Shown piece by piece: positions 6,158 to 10,832 of a stretch of 10,832 nt of DNA. Position numbers and translations under genes: made by a program. How positions within the stretch are numbered: position 1 is the stretch's first letter; the number at the start of each line of letters is the position of its first letter. The DNA comes from Corticimicrobacter sp040137905 (lineage in GTDB: Bacteria; Pseudomonadota; Gammaproteobacteria; Burkholderiales; Burkholderiaceae_B): NCBI RefSeq assembly GCF_040137905.1, contig NZ_JBEFDG010000097.1, positions 1-10,832 on the forward strand. Reading direction: 5' to 3'. The notes under the pieces are model-generated. The model did not search any database. It worked only from the letters and a program-made list of their open reading frames with translations, and had not been told where the DNA came from.

Positions 6158-7210
6158 ATGCCCATCAATGCCTATACCGGCCTGATGGGATCAGGCAAAA
6201 GTTATGAATGTGTATCCTCGGTCATCGTGCCAGCCGTCAAAGCTGGCCGCCGCGTGGTCACGAACGTGGACGGCATCGACAGTGACGCGATCCGCGCCTA
6301 CTGCCAGGACAAGTACGGTATCGCACCGGAGCGCCTGGGATCAGTCGTGCATTGCAAGAACGAGGACGTAGGCAAAGCCGACTTCCTGCCCTATGGCGAG
6401 AATGTCGATACCTTCTGCCAGCCCGGCGACATCATCTGCATTGATGAGGCATGGCGCTTCTGGGGGACGGACTGCAAGCTGTTGGCCGAACACAAGGTGT
6501 TCTTCCGGGAACATCGTCACTTCGTCCATCCCGATACCAAGGTGTGCTGCGACCTGGTGCTGATGGTGCAGGACATTTCCGATCTGCATCGTATCCTCAA
6601 GGTCGTGGTGGAAGTCACCTTCAAGACCACCAAGATCAAGACGCTGGGCCTGCACAAGACCTACCGCGTCGAAATGTGGGAAGGCTACAAGCTCACGCAA
6701 AAAGGCCGCGTGGCCGTCGAGAACAAGCGGTATGACCCGCAAATCTTCCCGCTCTACAGCAGCTATACCGGCGGCGCGGGCAAGGAACTGCAAGTCGATG
6801 ATCGCCAGAACGTCCTGAAAAGCCCCAAACTCTGGATTCTGGCTGTCCTGGTGATCGGACTGTTCAGCATCAGCGTATACACCTTGATGGGTTTCTTCGG
6901 CAGCAAGCCAGAAACCGACAATTCAGCCATATCAACGGGTTACGTCGGTTCCAAGACAAATTCAGCGTTGCCCGCATCGGCAGCGACAACGCGCGCCCAA
7001 GCCCGCCAAGCCATGTCCACGTCCTGGCGACTGGTCGGCACCATGCAGGCAGGCAAAACCGCCTACGCCGTCATTCAGTCCACCGATGGCCGTATGCGGC
7101 TTGAACATCCTTCCAACTTCCAGAACAGCGGTGCCGTCATGATCGGTGAGGTCGATGGCGAACGCATCACCGCTTGGAGCGGCAGCAAACCCACTTCCAA
7201 AGGCCAATAA
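6158..7210 (+). CDS. zot: Zot/pI-family assembly ATPase
   Basis: An inner-membrane ATPase that drives extrusion of phage DNA through the assembly channel. Walker A is GLMGSGKS at residues 8-15 and Walker B is IICIDEA at about 91-97, followed by WRFWG. The conserved FFREHRHF stretch lies about residues 113-120. One transmembrane helix at about 222-243 (LWILAVLVIGLFSISVYTLM) separates the cytoplasmic ATPase from a periplasmic C-terminal region of about 105 aa, which ends with a small domain (SWRLVGTMQAGKTAYAVIQS). Length of 350 aa is normal for the family. The name comes from Vibrio cholerae zonula occludens toxin, but the main role here is assembly; toxin activity should not be assumed. It is directly followed by its partner secretin (TAA then ATG). 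Confidence 0.92.
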   Translation: MPINAYTGLMGSGKSYECVSSVIVPAVKAGRRVVTNVDGIDSDAIRAYCQDKYGIAPERLGSVVHCKNEDVGKADFLPYGENVDTFCQPGDIICIDEAWRFWGTDCKLLAEHKVFFREHRHFVHPDTKVCCDLVLMVQDISDLHRILKVVVEVTFKTTKIKTLGLHKTYRVEMWEGYKLTQKGRVAVENKRYDPQIFPLYSSYTGGAGKELQVDDRQNVLKSPKLWILAVLVIGLFSISVYTLMGFFGSKPETDNSAISTGYVGSKTNSALPASAATTRAQARQAMSTSWRLVGTMQAGKTAYAVIQSTDGRMRLEHPSNFQNSGAVMIGEVDGERITAWSGSKPTSKGQ

Positions 7211-8458
7211 ATGAAACTGCGTATCCTGGCATCCATTCTGTCTCTGGCCCTGGCTGGCACCGTTCACGCGAAGACGGTCAATCTCGACCTGCAAGGGGCA
7301 AGCATTTCCGAAGTCGTGCAGCTCATCTACCGCGAGGCCACGACCACACCTTATGTCCTGGCCCCGGACGTGCTGGAAGATGAACGGCTGGTGTCCTTCC
7401 GCTACAAGGACAACCAGGGCAAGCTGTCGCTGTTCATGCAGTACTTCCTGGACAGCCTGGGCTATATGGTTGAACGCAAATCAGGTGTGGACTTTGTGCG
7501 CAAGCGTGTAGAGGGTGAACCGCCGATCCAAGCCGAGCATATCTACATCTACCAGCCGCAGTACCGCGAGGTGTCGTACCTGTCGCGCACCTTGGCACCG
7601 CTGTTCAAGGGATCGTTCGTCACCAATCGCAGCGTCAGGGCCACACCGGAAGCCAGCCCCAAGGGCGACGTACCAATCTCGTCGGCGGCATCGCTGATAG
7701 ATCAGTCTGCCGACGTGCTGGTTTTTGCAGGCGCAGAGGAAGAAATCGCACGCCTGCGCGAGCTGCTGCCACAGGTGGATAGGCGCATTGGCGAAGTCGC
7801 TGTGCGTGGGCTGGTTTATGAGGTCAGCAACACTGACCGGCAGGGATCAGCCTTCGGATTGCTGGCAAACCTGCTTGGCGGCCATGTAGGCATCGGTATT
7901 GGCTCCACGGCTACCAACCTGGGCAACTTCATACAGATCAAGAACACCAGCTTGGATGCCGTCTATTCCATGCTGTCGAGCGATAGCCGCTTCAAGGTGG
8001 TGTCCTCGCCTGCGCTGCGCATCCAGTCAGGATCACAAGGCATCTTCTCGGTGGGCCAGGATGTGCCCGTGCTGGGCGCTCTGTCGTACCCACAAGGTGC
8101 AGGCCAAGCCGTACAATCGGTCGAGTATCGCAGCTCCGGAGTCATCTTCGACATCCGGCCTGTGGTGAAGGAAGGCATTATCGACCTGGACATCACGCAG
8201 CAGCTCTCCAACTTCGTGAAGACGACAACCGGCGTCAACAATTCGCCCACGCTGACCAAGCGAGAGCTGAAAACGAAGGTGGGCATGCAGGATGGCGATG
8301 TGATCGTGCTGGGTGGCCTGACGGAAAGCAAGGACACCAACACGCGGGACGGTTTGAGCTTCTTGCCTCGGTTCCTGCACACGACCGGGTATGAGCAGTC
8401 CAGCAGTGAAATCCTGTTGGTGCTTCAAGTACAACGCGTACCGAGCGATCCATCATAG
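7211..8458 (+). CDS. Phage-encoded secretin (pIV-like outer membrane channel)
   Basis: A 415-aa protein forming the outer membrane pore for virion exit. Signal peptide residues 1-20, cleaved after TVHA. An N-terminal N0/STN-like domain (DLQGASISEVVQLIYREA) is followed by an N1-like domain, and the C-terminal secretin domain occupies about residues 200-405. Diagnostic secretin stretches are GQDVPVLG, VEYRSSGVIFDIRP and GDVIVLGGLTESKD. Similar in length to f1 pIV (about 405 mature residues). Many inoviruses lack a secretin and borrow the host type II secretion channel, so this phage carries a complete export set. The start abuts the zot stop. The stop is three bases before a 21-bp direct repeat that opens the accessory region. 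Confidence 0.92.
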   Translation: MKLRILASILSLALAGTVHAKTVNLDLQGASISEVVQLIYREATTTPYVLAPDVLEDERLVSFRYKDNQGKLSLFMQYFLDSLGYMVERKSGVDFVRKRVEGEPPIQAEHIYIYQPQYREVSYLSRTLAPLFKGSFVTNRSVRATPEASPKGDVPISSAASLIDQSADVLVFAGAEEEIARLRELLPQVDRRIGEVAVRGLVYEVSNTDRQGSAFGLLANLLGGHVGIGIGSTATNLGNFIQIKNTSLDAVYSMLSSDSRFKVVSSPALRIQSGSQGIFSVGQDVPVLGALSYPQGAGQAVQSVEYRSSGVIFDIRPVVKEGIIDLDITQQLSNFVKTTTGVNNSPTLTKRELKTKVGMQDGDVIVLGGLTESKDTNTRDGLSFLPRFLHTTGYEQSSSEILLVLQVQRVPSDPS

Positions 8459-8461
8459 GTT

Positions 8462-8482
8462 GAGTACGTGAAATCGCTAATA
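8462..8482. repeat. 21-bp direct repeat, left copy
   Basis: First copy of a perfect 21-bp repeat beginning GAGTACGTGAAATCGCTAAT, three bases after the secretin stop. The second copy is at 8775-8795, 313 bp away. Between them lie one small antitoxin-like gene and its terminator. The repeats may be remnants of the recombination that inserted or trimmed this cassette, or binding sites for a phage protein. Confidence 0.9.
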
Positions 8483-8495
8483 GGCTTCGTGGATC

Positions 8496-8741
8496 ATGAA
8501 AAAAAAGACAAATCAGCCTACCCATGTGGCGGTGCAGGTTAGGCAGATCAGGAACAAGCATCATGCAGATTCGTTGGATCTGCATCTAGACGGCAACCAA
8601 TCGGGAAAGCAGTTGCAGGCTACGCCTCGGCGGCGGTACACGTTGGATGAGCTGCTGGCTGCTTCTGATTACCCACCCGTTCAAGTGAAGGAAGACAGAG
8701 AGTGGGTAGATGCGCCGCCTGTAGGCCGTGAATTGATTTGA
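8496..8741 (+). CDS. Orphan MazE/ChpS-type antitoxin, degenerate N-terminus
   Basis: An 81-aa protein whose C-terminal half (RRRYTLDELLAAS, then EDREWVDAPPVGRELI) closely resembles the toxin-binding tail of MazE/ChpS/PemI-type antitoxins. In complete members the N-terminal half is an AbrB-like DNA-binding domain with a WGNS or GGS-type start; here only the end of such a domain is recognisable (DSLDLHLDGNQ), and the first ~30 residues look shortened or altered. No MazF-like toxin follows: a terminator and the second direct repeat come immediately after. Either the toxin and part of the antitoxin were lost, or the phage keeps a free antitoxin that neutralises a host toxin. A run of eight A directly after the ATG could cause slippage. 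The ribosome binding site is weak. Confidence 0.6.
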   Translation: MKKKTNQPTHVAVQVRQIRNKHHADSLDLHLDGNQSGKQLQATPRRRYTLDELLAASDYPPVQVKEDREWVDAPPVGRELI

Positions 8742-8743
8742 TA

Positions 8744-8764
8744 GCTTGCGCGGCGAGCCTTTTC
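8744..8764 (+). terminator. Probable intrinsic terminator after the antitoxin-like gene
   Basis: GCTTGC (8744-8749) and GCGAGC (8753-8758) form a 6-bp stem with one G-T pair and a 3-nt loop, followed by CTTTTC. It starts three bases after the stop codon. Short T-run and small loop make it moderate. It would end transcripts of the assembly operon. Confidence 0.45.
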
Positions 8765-8774
8765 GACTCTTCAC

Positions 8775-8795
8775 GAGTACGTGAAATCGCTAATA
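8775..8795. repeat. 21-bp direct repeat, right copy
   Basis: Identical to the copy at 8462-8482 over all 21 bp. It is followed seven bases later by the long hairpin at 8803-8847. Confidence 0.9.
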
Positions 8796-8802
8796 ACCTG
8801 GC

Positions 8803-8847
8803 TTTGTAGTGTTGTATCGCTCTACATACAACATACAACGCTACAAA
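8803..8847. repeat. Long hairpin, candidate packaging signal or origin element
   Basis: TTTGTAGTGTTGTAT (8803-8817) and ATACAACGCTACAAA (8833-8847) pair over 15 positions with one G-T pair, around a 15-nt loop. CATACAA is repeated in tandem at 8825-8838. No T-run follows, so it is not a terminator. In f1-type phages the packaging signal is a long hairpin in the intergenic region directly after the assembly genes, and this is the nearest equivalent here. The functional label is inference. Confidence 0.5.
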
Positions 8848-8919
8848 CTACAGCAATTTATGGATTGCATGATATTGACGACCGGGCTATGGTTTTCCCG
8901 TTTTTGTTTGGAGGGAACC

Positions 8920-9165
8920 ATGAAGTTCAAACTGTTCGTTGGCATTGCCGCCGTCACCGTCTTGTCAGCATGCAGCTCGGAAAAAGAGCATGATGTGAAG
9001 TACTACATCGACAACCCGACTGAACGCGCAGCGAAAATCGAAGAGTGCGTGAATAATCCTGGCAAACTGGACAGCACAGTAAATTGCGTGAACGCCAAAG
9101 AAGCGCAGGTGCGGCAGGAGTTCAGCTCGGAAAACAAAGGGATGCCAAGCATCCGATCCAACTAA
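8920..9165 (+). CDS. EexN-like entry-exclusion lipoprotein
   Basis: An 81-aa lipoprotein. Residues 1-17 form a signal peptide ending in lipobox LSAC with Cys18 as the lipidation site. The mature part carries the pattern of the EexN family: VKYYIDNPTERAAKIEEC (Cys43), NNPGKL, then NCVNAKEA (Cys56). EexN of IncN plasmids, and related TrbK-type proteins, block entry of a second related plasmid. Serine after the lipid cysteine does not specify inner-membrane retention by the usual +2 rule. GGAGGG four bases before the ATG at 8920 is a strong ribosome binding site; the longer frame from 8809 has no such signal and would bury the signal peptide. It ends tail to tail with the phosphatase gene, overlapping by four bases. 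In a prophage a superinfection- or conjugation-exclusion role is plausible but not proven. Confidence 0.72.
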   Translation: MKFKLFVGIAAVTVLSACSSEKEHDVKYYIDNPTERAAKIEECVNNPGKLDSTVNCVNAKEAQVRQEFSSENKGMPSIRSN

Positions 9166-9842
9166 ACGGCCTTTAACGTCTGCAAGTTCAACAGCGTGAA
9201 CTTGCCGCCATCGCGCCACCCCCCGGTGTCGATGAAAAACACGTTACCCAATTGCGCCATCTTGCTCACTGTCATGTGACCATGCACGATGGCGCGAACA
9301 CTGCGGACTGGCTGCTTGTACCCGGTACGGTAGCGGTCGATAGACCACAGGCAAGTATCTTCGTCCTCGGCGCTGAATTGGCGTTCGTATATGGCCTGCC
9401 AATCGTCATATGGGAAGTCGGCATGGATGATGCCCACTGGCCCATCTGCCGTGTCCACTTCAATCGCTAACGGCAGCTCACGCAGGCTTTGTGCAATGTG
9501 TTGGTGCGTCAGTTCATCCAGACTGTCGAGCCATTCTCCGCCGTGCGCGGAATGGTCAATATTTGACAGTGGATCACCCGACGCCCGGCGCCATGTCATC
9601 AGGTCATGATTGCCACAGACGGAATGAAACCAAGGCTGCGCAAGCCATTCCAGCACCAGGGCTGACTCTGGCCCTCGGTCTACCAGATCACCAACGGCGA
9701 ACAGCCGATCACGCTCTGCAGAAAAGCGCACCCTGCGTAGCGCTGCATCAAGCTTGCTGAAACAGCCGTGAATGTCGCCAACTGCGAAGTCTCGTCCCTG
9801 AGTATTCAGGTTGAAGCGGCGCAGGCGTAACGTGTCTTGCAT
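9162..9842 (-). CDS. PPP-family metallophosphatase (serine/threonine phosphatase, PrpA/lambda-PP-like)
   Basis: A 226-aa two-metal phosphatase. The signature motifs are in order: GDIHG (residues 22-26), GDLVDRG (51-57), GNHD (77-80), a mid-protein IIHADFP histidine, and HGH (187-189). These are the metal ligands and catalytic histidine of the PPP family, and size and spacing match bacterial PrpA/PrpB and phage lambda phosphatase. All expected motifs are present, so it should be active. Likely substrates are phosphoproteins, though relatives also act on small phosphorylated molecules. It is the only accessory gene on the minus strand, so it is transcribed on its own. The ATG at 9840-9842 lacks a clear ribosome binding site. 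Probably cargo that changes the lysogen rather than a virion gene. Confidence 0.88.
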   Translation of the reverse strand: MQDTLRLRRFNLNTQGRDFAVGDIHGCFSKLDAALRRVRFSAERDRLFAVGDLVDRGPESALVLEWLAQPWFHSVCGNHDLMTWRRASGDPLSNIDHSAHGGEWLDSLDELTHQHIAQSLRELPLAIEVDTADGPVGIIHADFPYDDWQAIYERQFSAEDEDTCLWSIDRYRTGYKQPVRSVRAIVHGHMTVSKMAQLGNVFFIDTGGWRDGGKFTLLNLQTLKAV

Positions 9843-9896
9843 TGTCTGTCGTTGGAGAGAACATAACAGAGCAACTTACCTAGACTGCGTGTGCCA

Positions 9897-10060
9897 TGTC
9901 AAGGACGGGCACGGAAGCCGCAGCCCGGCTTGCCGGGACCGGGTGAGTACCCGGCGAAGCGCATCCTTGACACACCACGGTTAAAACACGCTGTTGGTAG
10001 GGTTGCAGGGGCTTTTGACCCTGAAACCCTGCCTAGCGGCGAGCGTTGAAGTGTGCCGGT
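9897..10060 (+). ncRNA. Structured RNA resembling HEARO / IscB omega RNA, without an IscB gene
   Basis: A compact structured element. An outer 9-bp stem pairs TGTCAAGGA (9897-9905) with TCCTTGACA (9964-9972) and encloses two hairpins: AAGCCG-CAGCC-CGGCTT (9915-9931) and CCGGGT-GAGT-ACCCGG (9939-9954). Downstream is a fourth hairpin, AGGGTT-g-CAGGG (9999-10010) with CCCTG-a-AACCCT (10019-10030), loop GCTTTTGA. It is followed by CTGCCTAGCGG and CGTTGA. GGCAC at 9908-9912 can pair with GTGCC at 10053-10057 as a pseudoknot. The order (multi-branched 5' domain, hairpin, then CTGCNTAGCGG...GTTGA) agrees with my recollection of HEARO RNAs, which are the guide RNAs of IscB nucleases, with the guide 5' of the outer stem. 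Strand and ends are inferred. It could instead be the phage intergenic origin/packaging region. Confidence 0.5.
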
Positions 10061-10081
10061 CCAGTGGTTGATTTTGTACAA

Positions 10082-10104
10082 TTGTTGAAGCAACTCTTCG
10101 ACAA
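10082..10104. repeat. Hairpin before the last prophage gene
   Basis: TTGTTGAAG (10082-10090) and CTTCGACAA (10096-10104) pair over nine positions with one G-T pair and a 5-nt loop. It lies 24 nt upstream of the gene at 10129. No T-run follows. It may be an operator-like site or the right end of the structured element to its left. Confidence 0.35.
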
Positions 10105-10128
10105 ACCTGCCTTAGGAACAAGCAATCA

Positions 10129-10614
10129 ATGGACTTAAATCTTGGTAGCATTATTCCGCTTGCGATATCAATTTTCAGTTTTTTTATATCTTTATATGCT
10201 TTGTACAGGAGCCGAAATTCAGAAATATTTTCGCTTCGACAGCGAGTGTTGATTGAGTCACAGAAGGCTAAATCCTCCTGGTATTACTTGAGAAGAGAAA
10301 ATGATTCGGTTTTACATAAAACTGCGGTGGATTCGTCCATTCCTCCGCAGTTAAAGACTCTCATATCTGAGTTTCTTCAAGAGCACGGGGAGTTTATTGA
10401 AAATAGCATTAAAGATGCATGTGCTCTGGCGGATGATGTTTATAAGAATATAGAGAAATTTAATCAAAAAAAGTGTTATAGATATTTACGATTCCTTGAG
10501 CCCGGAGCAGAGATTCTTGCTAGAAACCAAGGCGAATCTAAACGTAGAGTTAATGAAATGATTGAGGCATATCAAGCGAAAGTTAGTGAAAGTGGCTCGG
10601 TACAAACCACCTAG
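10129..10614 (+). CDS. AT-rich membrane-anchored coiled-coil protein, function unknown
   Basis: A 161-aa protein of unrecognised family. Residues about 6-28 are a transmembrane helix (LGSIIPLAISIFSFFISLYA) followed by basic YRSRNSE, so the remainder is probably cytoplasmic. That part is largely helical and charged (SEFLQEHGEFIENSIKDACA; RRVNEMIEAYQAKV), compatible with a coiled coil. The gene is markedly richer in A+T than the phage core and uses codons such as ATA and TTA freely, a sign of separate acquisition. AGGAA precedes the ATG by ten bases. It is the last gene before attR, a position where inovirus and other prophages often carry anti-phage or exclusion genes. No motif supports a specific activity. 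Confidence 0.68.
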   Translation: MDLNLGSIIPLAISIFSFFISLYALYRSRNSEIFSLRQRVLIESQKAKSSWYYLRRENDSVLHKTAVDSSIPPQLKTLISEFLQEHGEFIENSIKDACALADDVYKNIEKFNQKKCYRYLRFLEPGAEILARNQGESKRRVNEMIEAYQAKVSESGSVQTT

Positions 10615-10623
10615 TAAAAGAGA

Positions 10624-10669
10624 GTCAACCAAGCGTCAACCACATAGCAAAACATAGCGTATCCATAGC
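10624..10669. repeat. Phased short repeats near attR, candidate recombinase arm sites
   Basis: GTCAACCA occurs at 10624-10631 and 10635-10642 (11 bp apart), followed by CATAGC at 10643-10648, 10653-10658 and 10664-10669 (10 and 11 bp apart). Repeats on the same face of the helix, 70-110 bp inside the crossover site, suit arm-type integrase or excisionase binding. The proteins that bind are inferred. Confidence 0.45.
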
Positions 10670-10735
10670 GACAGATGAATGGCCTAACCAATTGATTACA
10701 AAGACAAAGCACCATCAATGCCTTGCCATCAAACT

Positions 10736-10782
10736 GAATCATAATCCGCAGGTCCCCTGTTCGAATCAGGGATGCGCCACCA
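10736..10782 (+). other. attR: 3' portion of a tRNA gene, anticodon CAT (Met or Ile2)
   Basis: The sequence reads as the end of the anticodon stem, anticodon loop ATCATAA with CAT at 10740-10742, stem TCCGC, variable loop AGGTC, T-arm CCCTG-TTCGAAT-CAGGG, acceptor strand ATGCGCC, discriminator A and CCA (10780-10782). The 5' half is absent: bases before 10736 do not form the rest of a tRNA. This is the usual product of prophage insertion into a tRNA 3' end, where the intact tRNA is rebuilt at the other end. Anticodon CAT with this stem suits elongator tRNA-Met; Ile2 cannot be excluded without the 5' half. Confidence 0.85.
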
Positions 10783-10810
10783 GAATTTCCCCTGTTAAAT
10801 CAGGACATTG

Positions 10811-10832
10811 AAGCCACCCGATGCGGTGGCTT
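10811..10832 (+). terminator. Host intrinsic terminator of the tRNA gene
   Basis: AAGCCACC (10811-10818) and GGTGGCTT (10825-10832) form a perfect 8-bp stem around a 6-nt loop. Any T-run is cut off by the window edge. It lies 28 nt beyond the CCA end of the tRNA remnant and belongs to the chromosome rather than the prophage. Confidence 0.75.

Noticed and set aside
6341..6793. 150-codon minus-strand frame opposite zot
   Set aside because: Antisense to the Walker-motif ATPase; composition typical of a mirrored reading frame.
8496..8741. A complete toxin-antitoxin pair
   Set aside because: No MazF-like frame exists on either strand between 8741 and 8920, so only the antitoxin half is supported.
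8462..8795. CRISPR array or insertion sequence
   Set aside because: Only two repeat copies 313 bp apart, no transposase and no terminal inverted repeats.
8883..8905. CGGG-CCCG hairpin followed by five T, before the EexN-like gene
   Set aside because: Only four base pairs with a 10-nt loop; too weak to call a terminator and it would block the gene it precedes.
8809..8919. Longer start for the EexN-like gene at TTG/ATG-type codons near 8809
   Set aside because: It would place 37 residues before a canonical lipoprotein signal peptide and run through the long hairpin. GGAGGG directly precedes the ATG at 8920.
9899..10093. 64-codon minus-strand frame
   Set aside because: It lies entirely within the structured element, has biased composition and no ribosome binding site or family resemblance.

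Overview
The window is most of an integrated filamentous phage (inovirus) prophage together with its right-hand junction with the host chromosome. The evidence is the conserved inovirus gene order: Rep_trans-type replication initiator, ssDNA-binding protein, small coat genes, major coat protein with leader peptide, TspB/pIII-like adsorption protein, pVI (DUF2523-like), Zot/pI ATPase and a phage-encoded secretin (pIV). The phage core is moderately GC-rich. The host is probably a gamma- or betaproteobacterium, but the sequence does not fix the genus. The prophage sits in the 3' half of a tRNA gene with anticodon CAT (elongator Met or Ile2). That tRNA tail (10736-10782), followed by an intrinsic terminator, marks attR. 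attL lies beyond the left edge.

Layout. Positions 1-1404 (minus strand) hold the lysogeny operon: a repressor-like HTH protein and a tyrosine integrase that starts inside the repressor stop codon and runs off the window. Positions 1405-1477 are the switch: a strong rightward sigma70 promoter and a leftward promoter face each other across a perfect 9-bp inverted repeat. Positions 1478-3241 (plus strand) hold an excisionase/Cox-like protein, two small genes and Rep, joined by start/stop overlaps. Positions 3268-4332 encode the ssDNA-binding protein, two small proteins and the major coat protein, which is bracketed by two hairpins. Positions 4406-8458 are the minor coat and assembly module, including a 26-codon gene that automatic callers would miss.

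Positions 8459-10735 are accessory. In order they contain a MazE/ChpS-type antitoxin remnant without a toxin between two perfect 21-bp direct repeats; a long hairpin; an EexN-like entry-exclusion lipoprotein; a PPP-family phosphatase on the opposite strand; a strongly structured ~170-nt element resembling HEARO/omega RNA (the guide RNA class of IscB) with no IscB gene; an AT-rich membrane/coiled-coil protein; and phased short repeats just inside attR that look like recombinase arm sites.

How it works together (inference): the repressor shuts the rightward promoter and keeps integrase on in the lysogen. On derepression the Cox-like protein favours excision, Rep and the ssDNA-binding protein make single-stranded DNA, and coat, Zot and secretin extrude virions without lysis. 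The accessory genes probably alter the lysogen, for example by excluding other mobile elements. The most interesting parts are the solitary HEARO-like RNA, the repeat-flanked orphan antitoxin, and the face-to-face promoter switch.
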